A stretch of DNA of 64,000 nt from Cephalotus follicularis (Eukaryota; Streptophyta; Magnoliopsida; Oxalidales; Cephalotaceae), in the NCBI GenBank assembly GCA_001972305.1, contig BDDD01000879.1, forward strand, positions 26,494-90,493, in the 5' to 3' direction. Shown piece by piece: positions 21,954-34,898 of this stretch. A program made the translations under genes and the position numbers. The number at the start of each line of letters is the position of its first letter. Positions within the stretch are counted from its first letter, which is position 1. The notes under the pieces were generated by a model. It was not told where the DNA came from. It did no database searches and was given only the letters and a program-made list of their open reading frames with translations.

Positions 21954-24900
21954 TGTCACACCCGTTCCCGACAATAACCGACATCCTACCGAGAACGGAT
22001 ATGACATTCCATATGACAACTTCCTTTCGGAAGTCACCACATGGCTTTTATAAACTCACTTTAAACTTGAAAGTCAAGAAGTTAAAATTTTTCCAAAAAC
22101 TTGAAAATTTTTCTAACTCTTAAATTTTTACGAAAATCGGGCATGTAGTATCCGTTTATCGGACTATGCCCCCTGTAAAGAAAAACAAAGTTTATAAAAA
22201 CACACCCCCGAAGAAGGAATCAACAGTTTATAAAGTGGGCTCAGCCCTCAGCAACCGCAATTTTAAAGCAGTAAACATAGGTTGGGCTCAGCCTCAACCA
22301 TTTCACCTAGCAATAAAAGTAACTCTATAGGGCTCGACCCTTTAAAAGCAAAACTATAAAGGAAAACGTTTATATGAAAACATAAGTAAATGCATAATTA
22401 AAATGTTGATGTAATGCTGCTATGCATGTGTTGAAATCCTGGTAGCATGCCCTGCCTCCATGGTCAAACATCTACAGCAACAAACTAGCAATCATCTTGT
22501 CTCTATCTGGAAGGGAAAGAAAAAAAAAGAGGGGGGTTAGTCCAAATGACTAAGTGAGTAGAAACAACAAATACATCTCCCATAACTATGTATCAAATAA
22601 AATGAGAAATAATATAAGCTCAAAGTAAAATACAAAGTAAATCTACGGTAAGAATGAAATCAAGAATCACAAAGGAAATCAAGATCCAAAGGGATAGTCA
22701 AAATCAATAGAAGATGTCAAGATCCATAAGAATTCATGTTCCACAAAAGGATATCGAGATCACAAAGAAATATCAAGATCCTCGAAGGATATCAAGTTCC
22801 ACAAACATTAACTCACAAAAAAGGAATCAAGATACGCAAGTATAAACGAAATCCGAGAAGGAAGTCTCGATACTCAACAATTAGCTCCACAATATAAACA
22901 TAAGTTAAGAAATGATAACAAGATCCACAAAAGAAATCAGGATCATCTCAAAGCTCAAGACTCGCGAGTACAATAAAATCAGAGTACATAAAGTATCAAG
23001 AATCAAGGATGTTATCAAGAATATAAACTCATGTTGATAGAATCAATAAACGAAAGAAATGAAAGATCATCATGGCTCCCTAAAATAACGCTCAAACTCA
23101 TCAATGCAATAACGTAAGAATCCAGGAAACAATCTCAATGATCAAGTCAATACTATACAATACGATTGACTCACAATGAATTAACCAAGGACTCATCAAG
23201 GAAGTCCACTAAACGAATATCAAATCAAGACAGAATCAAATACATGAGAGTCACAATAAATCCAAGTATCTGAATATCAAAACTCAAAGATACGATCATA
23301 AATCAAATATCAAACATCAAGAATGTAATATGTGCCCCAAGAATCATAAACAACAAATATAAGGGGATGCTGGTACCAATCCTGTCACTGTCTCATATCC
23401 CCGCCAAATCACATGGCGTCATATCATATCCCCGCGAAATCACATGGCGTCATAACATAACCGCTGCAGCAATAATATAGGCCAATAGGCTACAGGATGT
23501 GATTATCATTCATCATACACCGGTGCGGAGTGCCTATAGTAAGCATAACATCCATACCTCGCACGAGGGGCCGGCATATACCGCACGGACCCTAGCCCTC
23601 GCCGAGAAAACCCGCACGCACACTCAACCTCACCTGAGGGACCCGCGTGCAATATATATCAACAACCAAACATAGTCCAATAGGAGGGCAATGTAGCAGC
23701 TCTGCTGCACTCACACTCAGCATACCATCATAGACAATAGTATGCCGCAGATCCAGGTATGGAACCCGGGGGCAGTTTCCACATAACACCCCATCATAGA
23801 CCAATGGGCCTGCTAATTAGAGTTGAGCGTCTAACATATACCACTCCTTAGACCGGTAATACATATCCATAATCCCGATACCCAGCATCAAAATATAAAT
23901 AGTATAACCATATAACAAGTCACAAAGTCACAAGTGTGAGAAGGTGACCAAGTCACCCAGAGCATCGAGCATATAACCGCTCAGAATCACATCACAATCT
24001 TGAATACGTTAACAGAAGACAACCGGGATACAAATCCCAACCAATATCACAATCTCAATGCAATAGGGCACATATGGAATGATATGACTCTCAAACGGTG
24101 AAGAAGTGAATACCACAATGAATCAACATGTCGAATGCGGGAATCAATACAAATCAACAAATCCGGCTCTCAATAGCGATCGCATAATAGAATCCAAGAA
24201 GGGCACCAATATCATCAAGAACAAGTACTATGAGAGTAAGGGAAGAGAATCTCCCACTCAAAAACACATAGCTCTCACAACAACGATCTCTCGAAATGAA
24301 TAAAGATTTTCCAACGATATCCATATTAAGGTTCAACTATAACGATACGAAGATGGAAAGAATATAATAGCAATAGCAACAAAATACATCTCCTTAGGAG
24401 CCAAACAGATATACAACAGCAACAAAAACATATATGTCCATAGGAGCCAATGCGGATATAACACCAATAGCAACATGAACGTTCAATCGGAATACCAATA
24501 GATGGCTTAAACGAGAATGTCAATAAAAGATTTCAAGAAACCATTATGGAATCATATAACAAGCCATATCGTGTGATAAAATCAAGCAACGAAGGCTATC
24601 AACAAATATAGGAATAAACTCCAATTCAGATTATCAACAAATTAAATAAGATAAAGGAAGGAGATGTTCTACTCACTGATTTACGGAAGGTAACAACCGC
24701 TGGTTAACCCCTCATGACTCCGGATCTAATACAGGATTCCAATTCTACAACGTTATTACATAAAAATATCCATAAGCATACTTTCCATGCTTATATAACG
24801 AGATGTGTATAAAATGTACATATAGGCTATATGATCACTATATTCCCCATTTTACTCTTACTAGAATCTCTAACATCCATCAACCTCAAAGATTCATTAG

Positions 24901-26362
24901 CACACCATTCACATATACTCTCTTAGCAACTTATAATACATTTTCAACGTATTCATATAATCTCCTTATCGCTTATAAATGCACTGTACCACTTACATAA
25001 CCTTACTGTCTCATTTTTACACTTTCCACTAATAGTATCCATGTTTCACCCATATATACACATATGCAAGTGATATTCATATATCCATTCACTCTCTACT
25101 CTTAATACTCAATAATTCCAACATTAACATACTCATACAAATACCATTCATGAAACCCTTAAACACTTTCAATTCTATGCCTGCACATGAACATATGTTC
25201 TCAATTATTCAATACCTAAACTAGAACCTCAACAAAATGTGTAAACATGCATATATCAACTAATTAACAAGTAACAGGAAGAAAACTCACAATTCACTAT
25301 CATTAGCTTATAATCACTTCTTTACTCGTTCCAATGCAGCCATAATTATTTACTACACATATCAATGTAATAGATGCAAATAACGAAATTACTATAGGAG
25401 AGGAAATTCACCTCTCAAGACGTTGAAATCTAGATCGGCTATCGGATTCCTTGTCATGGATCGAAAACTCCACCATCATCGATCAAATCCTTCACTCTGC
25501 ATGGAATATCACAAACGCATTATATTATATACACATACATCAAACATCGCGCGTCACCGGAGCTGCGGACAGATTCCGGCCAACCCTCCGGAGTCCCGGT
25601 CATGACACCAACAGCCCCTACATTGACTGAGCTACGCATTACGGCTGAGGAGCCGCCGTGACTCGGAGCAGAAATGCTCGATCACAGCCGGAAGTGAGTT
25701 CGACTGCTGAGTCGACTCGCCGGTCATCCAATAATTTTGGCCGCTCCATAAATAAGTCAAAGAACGACCTGGTCTACACGTCTCTGCCCAAGATTCATCC
25801 AAAAATGGGGGCTGCCGCCCTGCCAGAGCTCTGGCCAAGACACCATTGCTCCGGTCTCGCCACCACTAGCCTCCATAGCGGCCAGACTATTCGTTGGTGG
25901 CCGAGACTCGCCGGGAATCAACGTACAACACGTCATCCCAAGGAGACAGTGAGTCAAAACGTCGGGTTGACTCAAACAGGAAAAATCCAGCCGATTTCGG
26001 CCGACTAACGCCTCAACTGCCATCAAGATAGGAAGAGGTGGTCTTCTAGACCACAGTCGTACCCATCCGCGATGCTAAAGGTGGCGGGCGGCGGTGGGAG
26101 AGGCCAAGATGTAGGGGAAGAAAAAGAAGAAAATAGAAGAATGAAGAAGGAGGAGGGAGTTATCGGTGATGGAGAAGCCACAGGGATGCTCGCCGCCTCC
26201 TCCCGGTCGCCGATCCGACGTCTTTCTGGTCGTCTCTCCCCCGATCTCTCTGGCGCCTCTCTCTGTTCTCTCTTTCACTCTCGGGCGCATGGCGCCCGAG
26301 TCCTTCTTTCTTTAATTTGGTATGGCGCGTCTAGCGCCTTCTAGACGCTCTCGACCACATTT

Positions 26363-26394
<32 letters not shown>

Positions 26395-26503
26395 TTATTG
26401 TAATTGAGAACAACAATAATAATATTTACTAAAATGCCAGTCACGAAATTTCCACGCTCACGTGTTTTACAAATCAGCCTCGTAAATGTGACACGGGGTG
26501 TCA
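21954..26503 (-). mobile_element. Tekay-like element, 5' LTR
   Basis: This 4550-bp copy of 10422-15152 is uninterrupted. It ends tgacacggggtgtca at 26503, after which the Tat antisense gene resumes. It shares the partner's AT-rich core and GC-rich palindrome but has a single copy of the 206-bp block. An AT microsatellite lies near 26368-26396. Confidence 0.85.
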
Positions 26504-26578
26504 GATCCTCTGACTGGACCCTTTGTTCCTCCACCTCCAGAGGATGAACCTTCTCTTGATGCTCCTCATGCGGCTTAG
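26504..26578 (+). pseudogene. Tat antisense gene, C-terminal end
   Basis: The coding sequence reads GPFVPPPPEDEPSLDAPHAA to its end at 26576-26578, in the same Pro-rich character as the part before 10421. It lies immediately beyond the Tekay-like element, which shows that element landed inside the gene. Confidence 0.7.
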
Positions 26579-27505
26579 TTTTTGTAGGCTAGCTTTTTTC
26601 TTTTTGCCTTGTAATAGTTTTTTGGTTTCTCTGTACTTGTAAGATTTTTAAGTATGAATGAGAAAAGAACCTTTCTGCATACTCGGATCTCTGCCTTTAC
26701 TTTTTGTATCCTAAGCTTGATGTGTTTGTATTCTACATATATATGTATGTTTACAATTCCCTTAGGAATTTTGTTTTAGCCCAAGTTAGTGACTTCTCGT
26801 AGAAGTAAACACTTAAGCTTAATAGTCCTCGTAGGACACTTTATTTCAAAAGTGCTTAAGTAATTTTAACGTAGTCTTTACGAGTTCTTCTGTGTTCATA
26901 GACTAAGGTCTTGGTCTGCTCGGACAAGTTCCTATGGGTTTGCCGAGTAGGGTATCGTCTGACCCATTAGGTTTTGGGACATGCCAGCTAAGCTTGTAGT
27001 CCACGTAGGGACACTTGTATTAAAGTGCTCAGTCCGACGAACTTGATCGTTGCGAGTTCCCATGGATTCTCCTTTCAAGACACGATTTTAGGTCTGGTCG
27101 GTCAAGTTCCTATGGTGTTGCTGATCAGTGTTTGCTCACTGGGGAGTCTTAGTGCTTCCTTGGAAGTCTTTTGGTGCTCCTCGGAAGGAGTCTTTGTTGA
27201 TAAATATAGAGATGCTCCTCGGAGGGAGTCTTTTGTTTGCTCCTCGGAAGGAGGCTTTTGTTACTCCTTGGAAGGAGTATTTAGGGTGCTTCTCGAGAGG
27301 AGACTTTTAATGTACCCTTGGGCGTCTATTGCCTTAGTCCTTTCGAGACCTTGACTTGTCGTTTGTTCTCTCCTGAGTGGGTTGACTTATGGTTGTTCAG
27401 AGGTTTGAGGACATGAACATTGTGCCTTTGGTCCCTTGCAAACTTGGAACTATGATATTGAACACAAATTTTGAAAAATTCAACTTTATTCAGTACATCT
27501 TACAA
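26579..27505. repeat. Spacer between convergent Tat genes, with a series of short hairpins
   Basis: T-rich sequence follows the antisense gene, with a possible poly-A signal-like region near 26640-26670. A run of short inverted repeats with a central CG then appears: acttctcgtagaagt (26792-26806), gtcctcgtaggac (26825-26837), agtccacgtagggac (about 26999-27013), and several ctcctcggaaggag-type units between 27170 and 27305. No gene is seen. The hairpins lie between the ends of two converging genes, so a role in ending transcription is conceivable but unproven. Confidence 0.65.
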
Positions 27506-28770
27506 TCATTGATAGTACTTCCTCAGATGCTCGGCATTCCAAGCTTTGGCAATCTCCCTACCCCCCAAAGTTTCAAGTTTGAATGTTCTTGGGCGGAGGA
27601 CCCTCTTAATTTTGTATGGCCCTTCCCAGGCAGGGGTTAGTTTTCCTCTGGTACCGGTGGGGTCTGCAGCGGTCGAGTTACACAGGACTAGATCTCCTTA
27701 CCTTAGCGGTCTAGGGCTTACTCTTCTGTTATAATAGCGGCTCACCCTCTGCTGGTAGGCTACAACTCTGATAGCAGTCTTATCTCTGAGTTCTTCTACC
27801 AAGTCAAGGAGGCATCTAAGCCCTTCTTCATTGTTATCCTCAGTGAAATGCACAACCCTTGGTGACTGTACAACAATCTCTACCGATATCATAGCTTTAG
27901 CTCCAAAACAAAGGCTGTATGGGGACTCACCAGTTGTTGTTCGAGGAGTGGTTCTATATGCCCATAGTACACTTGGTAGCTCCTCTATCCATGTTCCTTT
28001 GCTATCTTTGAGGCGCTTCTTCAGGCCCGAGATGATTTCTTTGTTGATCACCTCGGCTACCGTTGCTTTGGGGATAGGCCACTGAAGCAAGCCTATGCTC
28101 TATCCTCCACTCTTTGCAAAAATCACGGAAGGCTTGTCAATCAAACTGTTTACCGTTGTCTGAGACGACTGTCCTCGGGACTCCAAATCTACAGATGATT
28201 GACTTCCATATGATTCTCTCTGTGTTCTTCTCGGTAATTATGGCTAGATGTTCTGCTTCTACCCACTTGGTGAAGTAGTCCACTGCTACAATGAGAAACT
28301 TCCTCTGGCCCGTCGCCATAGGTAGTGGTCCGACGAAGTCCATTTCCCATTGTGAAAAGGGCCATGGGGCCGTGATAGATGTCAGAGGTTGAGAAGGTCT
28401 TCTGGTTATGTTTGCGTTCCTTTGACGTTTGTCACACTTTCTTACCAAGTCTACAGCATCTTGATGCATGGTCGGCCAGTAGTAACCTTGCCTTAATAGC
28501 TTATGAGACAAAGTTCTACCCCCCGTGTGGTTGCCACAAATTCCTTCATGGACTTACCTTAAGGCATAGTCGGCCTCTAAGGGGGTCATACATCTTATCC
28601 AAGGGAAAGAAAATGACCTTTTATAGAGGATCCCATCTCGGAATTGAAATCTATTTGCTCTGTACACCAGTTTCCTTGCCTCCACGGGGTCCTCGGGTAA
28701 AATCCCATTCCTCAGCCAATTGATGAAGGGAGTCATCCAGTTTGGCTCCTGCGGCACGTCTATGTCCATG
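27506..28770 (-). pseudogene. Tat integrase
   Basis: On the minus strand the segment shows the zinc-binding tail LLRQGYYWPTMHQDA…CDKRQ, the catalytic core FSQWEMDFVGPLP … VDYFTKWVEAEHL … FGVPRTVVSDNGKQFD, then LPSVLWAYRTTPRTTTGESP. The C-terminal GKLTPAWEGPYKI and EHLRKYY end at 27506. LWAYRTTPRTTTGESP is characteristic of the Tat/Athila gypsy branch. There is no chromodomain, unlike the chromoviruses in this window. It is a fossil with several breaks. Confidence 0.85.
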
Positions 28771-28774
28771 ACGT

Positions 28775-30237
28775 CTACCTCAGAGATGGTGGGCCTATCC
28801 AGGAGTCAACTAGCACGGTTTGGTTTTTTACTAACTCCTCCACCGTTGCTAGTTTCAATAATTGGTTTGCTCGGACGCTTTCTGCTCTGGGTACTTTCAA
28901 AATCCTTAGAACTTTGAAGGCTGACTTCATACTCTGAAAATGTGATAAGTATTTCACCATAGGGTCTTCTCGGGCCTCATACTCTCCATTTTCCAGACCA
29001 ACCACTAGCTGAGAATCACTGGAGGCCTCTATCTTTTACACCTCCAAGTGCTTTGCAATCGTCAGCCCAGCTATCAGAGCTTCCCACTCAGCTTTGTTGT
29101 TTGTAGCTTTAAATCTAAACCTCAGAGCATATTCTAACGTCCAACCATCTGGGCTCGTCAATACCAGTCCTGCTCCACTGCCGGTGATGCAAGATGAGCC
29201 ATCCACAGATAACTTCCAAATCCCCCTCTCGTTCTCGGAGGGGTCCTCCTCCATACGCTCCGTAGGCATATTATCTCCAACAAAGTCGGCCAGGACCTGC
29301 GATTTGATTTCTGGTGTGGCTTCGAACTTCACATCATACTCGTCTAGTTCGACTGACCACTTTATCAACCTGTCTGAGGTGTCAGGCTTTGCAAGAACTT
29401 GTTTAAGTGGTTTGTCAGTCAGAACTTTGATTGTATGGGCTTGAAAATATGGCCTTAACTTTCTGGCCGCGATGATCAGAGCATATGCAAACTTCTCCAC
29501 CTATGGGTACCTACCCTCAACATCGTTCAAAGCCTTTCTCACGTAGTATACTGGCTTTTGAACTTTCTCCTCTTCCCTTACCAGCACTGTACTCACTGCA
29601 CCCGAGTTGGCCGCAAGGTACAAATATAAGTCTTCCCCATCCTTAGGTTTTGAAATCAGAGGAGGGGACGCCAGGTATTCCTTCAACTTGTCGAAGGCTT
29701 CTTGACATTCGTCTGAACAGGAAAACCCCTTGGGATCTCTAATTCCTTTATAGAAGGGGAGGCACTTCTCTACTGATTTTGACACAAACCTGCTCAGGGC
29801 TGCAATTTTCCCATTTAGATTTTGAATATCCCTGATGGTTTGAGGATGCCTCATGCTCTAAACTGTCGAGATCTTCTCTGGATTGGCCTCTATTCCTCTG
29901 GTTGAGACCATAAACCCAAGGAACTTGCCCGAGGTGACCCAAAATGTGCACTTGGATGATTTGAGTTTCATATTGTACCTCCTCAGCACCTCAAACGTCT
30001 CCTCCAAGTCTTTGATATGGGGGATTCTGGCTGGGGTTTTGACGAGCATGCCATTGATGTAGACCTCCATATTTCTTCCAATCTTAAGCTCGAAAATTTT
30101 ATTCACTAGACGTTGGTAGGTGTCCCCTGCATGCTTCGGACCAAAGGACATTAACTTGTAACAATACATTCCTCGACCCGTGATGAAAGCTGTCTTATTC
30201 TCATCGGGTCCGTACATGGGGATTTGATTGTATCCCG
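28775..30237 (-). pseudogene. Tat reverse transcriptase (second half) and RNase H
   Basis: From the right on the minus strand are GYNQIPMYGPDENKTAFIT, SFGPKHAGDTYQRLVNKIF, then the thumb/connection (HLKDLEETFEVLRRYNMKL-like, FLGFMVSTRGIEANPEK) and RNase H from about 29850. A second RNase H-like stretch reads LSVDGSSCITGSGAGLVL … NNKAEWEALIAGL (about 29030-29230). Two RNase H-like parts are known in Tat. The sequence runs straight into the SIRE-2 5' LTR at 30238 and its upstream half continues at 42476. It is a fossil with several breaks. Confidence 0.85.
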
Positions 30238-31486
30238 TGTTGGCCCTTGCCACCCCGTTAATTGTCTTGACATGTGTTATTTTGAAGATTGACAAATATG
30301 TAATACCTGTATGCATAATTCTCTGAACCATCAATTCATATACTCACTTGATTTAATGTCCAAAGTTGTGCAAAGGCTATTTCTGTAGATACAGGCAAAA
30401 ACAGCCAACTGCCCAGGTTGGGCAGCTGACTGCCTTGGTTGAGCAGCCGACTGTTTAGATTAAATAGCCAACTGGTTCTTGAAGGAATCCCAGCAATTGC
30501 AGGTACACTCCACACCAGCCGACTACATCAGGGGAGCAGCCGACTGCCAAGGAGGTCCAGTCGACTGTCAAGTGTGTCAAAATGAGGCAGTAGGTTTTTG
30601 AACTCCATACCACCTCAACCAGTCGACTGAGCAGGACACCAGTCGACTGCCAAGGGTCACCAGTCGACTGTCAACATATCCATCCGACTGTCAAGTGTGT
30701 CAAAATGAGGCAGTAGCTTTTTGGAAGTCCAATCCACCTTGAGCAGCCGACTGGAACAGAGCACCAGCCGACTGCCTAGGAGAAACAGCCGACTGTCCAG
30801 ATGAAGCAGCCGACTGCCTTCACCAACGGCTATATTTGAAAAACGCATCATCAACTCTAGCTGACTGCCCAGGAAATCCAGCTGACTGGATTGTGCCAGA
30901 CATTCAAAAATAGATCCGTTGGAGCACATGTTTATAAGCCAAAATGGAGCATTCTTCAAACAACTTCAAGCAATCAAGTTGGATAATCATTCAAGGCAAC
31001 TCAAGCATCATTCTAAACACTCTCAACACCAAAAGAGATTATATTGAAGCAATTTCAAACATTACAAAGCCTTCCCTCTTTACATTCTCAATCACTAGAA
31101 GCTTTGTTAGATTTGAGTTAAATTGTAAACAAATTCATTGAGAATTTGTAAATCATTAAAACACTTTTAGTTTACTTGTAAACAAGAGAGGGTGTCTCTT
31201 GTATAGCTCGGAGGGAGCTATCTTGTATTCGCTTGGTTGAAGCGAAAGTCATTGAAGCTCGGTTGGAACTTCAAGCCCAGATTGGGGCAAACTAGTGAAA
31301 CACTCAAGGGGAGGCCTTGGGGAGTGGAAATAGGAAGTTTGCCGAACCACTATATATTTGTTTGCAACTCTCTCAACCCTACACTCTTTAATTTCAGATT
31401 TTGATTGATTGTGTTTATTTTGTCTCTAGAATATTTGCTAGTTTATTTTTAAAAGTCTATTCACCCCCCCCTCTAGACTTCCTACA
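30238..31486 (+). mobile_element. SIRE-2 5' LTR
   Basis: It starts tgttggcccttgccac and ends cttcctaca, followed by a spacer base and the primer site. U3 carries a dense CAGTCGACTG/CAGCCGACTG array (30388-30890), then a TATA-like tttataag (30931-30938). The R/U5 part contains a tcaccccccc stretch near the end. Its 3' partner is 1270 bp long and contains one extra array unit. Confidence 0.9.
30388..30890 (+). repeat. CAGYCGACTG palindrome array in SIRE-2 U3
   Basis: About 18 copies of cagtcgactg, cagccgactg or close variants are spaced irregularly (about 15-40 bp) and often followed by cc. Two near-identical blocks of about 90 bp contain caagtgtgtcaaaatgaggc. The array sits upstream of the TATA-like box at 30931. 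The same words occur upstream of the post-pol gene (36621-36632) and in gypsy LTRs at 38719-38730, 62311-62322 and 63522-63533. Confidence 0.85.
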
Positions 31487-31487
31487 A

Positions 31488-31500
31488 TTGGTATCAGAGC
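31488..31500 (+). other. SIRE-2 primer-binding site
   Basis: The sequence ttggtatcagagc, complementary to the 3' end of initiator-Met tRNA, lies one base after the LTR edge. It is a perfect match to the common copia primer site. Confidence 0.92.
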
Positions 31501-31547
31501 TTGTGTGCTCATTTTTTTTTGAATATTAACATCTTCAGTCAAAGATC

Positions 31548-32534
31548 ATGGCATCCACTAGCATAAATAACCAAACTAGAAACCATGACGATGTCTCCAA
31601 ATTTAAGGTACCATTTTTTAGTGGTGACGATTTTCCCTATTGCAAAAGTCGTATGGAGATTTACCTTAAGTCTAGAGACTTCAAGAATTGGCTTAGTGTC
31701 AAAAATGGTCCTCACATTCCCATGAAAATAAATGATAAAAATGAATGCATTGCTAAAACGGAAGACGAATGGGATGATGATGATTTTAAAAATTTGACCA
31801 TAGATAACAAGGCCCTAAATATTTTGCTTGTATCTTTAGATAAGGCTGAATATAATCTTGTTAGGACATGCACCTCCACACATGATGTGTGGAAATTGCT
31901 CATCCTTACCCATGAAAGTACCGAGCAAGTTAAAAATGCCAAACTTGCTTTGTTGAATAGAGACCATGAATTATTTAAAATGCAACCAAACGAATCCATC
32001 AAAAATTTATATAATCATTTGCTTGATATCACTAATGCTCTTCTTGGCCTTGGCAAGGTGTTTGGCACAGATGAACTCGTTAGGAAATTTCTCGGGTGCC
32101 TTAATTATGAGTGGGAACCAAAGATCACGGTAATTGAAGAGTCGAAGGACCTAAAGGTCATGGAGATCGAAGAACTACTTGGCTCCCTCATGACTCATGA
32201 GGTAAAATTGAACAAAAAATCTGCCAACCTTGTGGCGAAAAAGCCTCAAGAAGAAAGGAGGAAGGACATTGCCCTCAAAAGCACTCACAAAGAAGAAATC
32301 TCGAGTGATGAGGAGTTAGAAGAAGAAGACTACATTCTCTTTGCGAAACGATTCACAAAATTCGCAAAGATGAATAAAGCTAGACACTTTCAAAAGAAAA
32401 ATCCCAACAAAGGAGAAGGAAGCAAGATGGATCCTCCTACTTGCTTTGAGTGCAACAAACCGGGACACATCAAGATGGATTGTCCTCAATTGAAGAAGAA
32501 GAAGCTCTTCAAGAAGAAAGCTCTCAAAGCATAG
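31548..32534 (+). pseudogene. SIRE-2 gag
   Basis: The open frame of 328 codons begins MASTSINNQTRNHDDVSKFK. An N-terminal copia gag region (VPFFSGDDFPYCKSRMEIYL) leads into the UBN2-type gag domain (ALNILLVSLDKAEYN … HDVWKLLILTHES … LYNHLLDITNALLGLGKVF). A basic tail and one CCHC knuckle, CFECNKPGHIKMDC, lie at residues of about 300-313. The product would form the virus-like particle shell in the cytoplasm. Start chosen at the first ATG after the primer site. This frame looks whole, although the element is broken elsewhere. Confidence 0.85.
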
Positions 32535-32735
32535 CACTTAAGTGATGACGAATCTTCCGATGATGAAGTCACCGAACAAGTTGCCAACCTTTGCTTCATG
32601 GCTTCGAGTGACAACGAGGAAAGAGATAATGAGGTAGATGATTCCTATACCTTTGGTGAATTACAATTTGCTTTTGATGAATTGCTTGTAGAATTTAAAA
32701 AGAAATGCTCTCAATACTCATAACTTAAGAAAAAT

Positions 32736-34750
32736 ATGGCTAGTATTGAAAAAGAAAAGGACTTGCTAGTTATTGAAAATGAGCATTTGAAAAAAGATAT
32801 TGGTATCTTGGAACATGAACTTGCTAAAAAGGTTGATTGTGTAGTTAAGACTACTTCTTGTGACAATGTAAATCTAGAAAAGGAAGTAGAATCCCTTAAA
32901 AAGAAAAATGTGAACCTAGAGAAGTCCTTTAGCAAATTCACACCAGGAAGCATGAAACTAGAAGAAATGCTTGCTATCCAAAGACCTTACCTAGAAAAAA
33001 CTGGTATAGGATATACTCCTTTAGAGGTTAAGGCAAAATTAAAGAACACTAAAACAAGACTTCATTGCACATATTGTCATAAGGTAAGAAATGTGGTTGA
33101 TAAATGCTTTAAAAAGGTTGCTCATTTTCATTCACACACTAGACCTTCTCCAAATCACAATACTATCACATTTAGACAAATTTGGGTTCCTAAAGGAACA
33201 ATAAAACAAAAATGTAACATTAATGGACCTAATAAACAATGGGTACCAAGATCAAAATCATTTAACACATTTGTAGGTGACAAGATTTTTGCGAGCAAAT
33301 CACAAGGAGGAAGAACCATGGTACGTGGATAGCGATTGCTCAAAGCACATGACCGGTGAAAAAAGCCCCTTCTTTGATCTTAAAGAAGTTGATGGAGGAA
33401 AGGTCACCTTTGGAGATAACAACAAAGCCAAGGTTGTTGGCATTGGCTCGATAGGTAACGAATTCAATAGTTTAATCGAAAATGTTTCTTATGTTGTAGG
33501 GCTCGAGAATAATTTGCTTAGTGTTAGCCAATTATGTGATAAAGGATATAAAGTTAATTTTGAATCCTCACTTTGTCACATTATTGATACTAGCACCAAT
33601 GATGTAAAGTTTGTTGGTCATAGACAATGGAATGTGTATGTTGTGTATTTAAAAGAAATGTTTTCCAAAAATGTTTGTTTCAATGCTAATACAAATGATA
33701 AATGGCTTTGGCATAGACAATTGGGCCATGCTAGCATAGATATTCTTGCTAAACTTTCTAGAAACGATTTAGTCATTGGCTTGCCTAAAATGAAATTTGA
33801 AAATGACAAACTTTGTGATGCTTGTGCACAAGGGAAACAAACTAGAACTTCTTTTAAAGCCAAAAATATTGTTTCAACCACTAGGATTTTACAACTATTG
33901 CACATTGACTTGTTTGGACCAACTAGAACTCTAAGCATTGGTTGTAAACAATATGGCCTAGTTATAGTAGATGATTACTCTAGATTTACTTGGGTCATAT
34001 TCTTAGCTTTAAAGAGTGATGCTTTAGATTCCACCATTAAATTCAGTAGTCGTATTCAAAATGAAAAGAGTCTATCTATTGTAAGCATACATAATGATCA
34101 CAGAAAAGAATTTAAAATCTTGGTTTTGAAAATTTTTGTGATGAACTTGGTATTCACCATAACTTCTCGGTTCCTAGAACTCCTCAACAAAATTGTGTTG
34201 TTGAAAGGAGGAATAGAACTCAAGAAGAAATGAGGAGAACCATGCTTTGTGAAAATAATTTGCCAAAATATCTTTGGGCTGAAGCCGTGAACACCGCTTG
34301 CTATATTATAAATAGGGTAATGATTCGGTCCATTTTAAAGAAAACCCCATATGAACTTTTCAATGATAGAAAACCAAATGTTAGTCATTTGAGACCTTTT
34401 GGTTGCAAGGTTTTTATTTTAAACAATGGAAAAGATAATCTTGGTAAATTCGATGTCAAGAGTGATGAAGGAATATTTTTAGGTTACTCTTTAAATTCTA
34501 AAGCCTATAGAGTATTCAATAAGAGGACTTTAATTATTGAAGAATCTATTCATGTATTATTTGAAGAGTCTAATAGTGCTCCGAGAAAGGGAGATGTTAT
34601 TGATGATGTAGGTATCTTGGACCAAATGGAAGGCTTGGACATCTCCAAAGATGATGTTGAAGTTGACAAAATTGAAAAAGAAGATGTACATGAAGAAGAA
34701 CTCCAACAAATTCAAGTCACCAAGGAGCCCGTAGCAAGAAGAGAAAGATA
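32736..34750 (+). pseudogene. SIRE-2 coiled coil, protease and integrase
   Basis: A coiled coil (EKEKDLLVIENEHLKKDIGI, then LEKEVESLKKKNVNLEKSF) is followed by one CX2C-type finger near 33060-33110. Protease sequence follows with SKHMTG near 33342-33360, then the pre-integrase finger (WLWHRQLGHASIDILAKL … CDACAQGKQTRTSF). The integrase core reads LHIDLFGP … IVDDYSRFTWVIFL, then a tail with LPKYLWAEAVNTACYI and FGCKVFILNNGKDNLGKF. The coil matches the Sirevirus gag/pol junction. The region holds a few breaks. Confidence 0.85.
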
Positions 34751-34898
34751 GTATGTCAAGAACAACGAGGTAATCGGTAATCCTACCGAAGGGGTAAGAA
34801 CTCGTTCCTCTATTAGGGAGTATTGTGACAATGTTGCTTTTATTTCAAATATCGAACCCAAAAATATTTTCAATGCTTTAAAAGTTGATTTTTGGATT

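Larger units (their letters stand above)
10422..26503 (-). mobile_element. Tekay-like chromovirus-derived element, inserted in the Tat antisense gene
   Basis: Two directly repeated LTRs of about 4.6 kb (10422-19120, interrupted, and 21954-26503) flank a 2.8-kb core. On the minus strand the right copy is the 5' LTR, followed by a tRNA-iMet-type primer-binding site (21948-21938). The core ends with integrase-tail sequence and a polypurine tract (19140-19121) next to the left, 3' LTR. LTR ends read TGTCACACCC…GGGGTGTCA on plus. The word tcctc flanks the element at 10417-10421 and, offset by two bases, at 26506-26510, so the target duplication is imperfect. The core is much shorter than the roughly 5 kb of autonomous relatives, so the element was probably non-autonomous or is heavily broken. 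Confidence 0.82.

Noticed and set aside
31488-31500. Part of a tRNA gene
   Set aside because: The match is only the primer-binding complement of tRNA-iMet next to an LTR edge; no cloverleaf is present.
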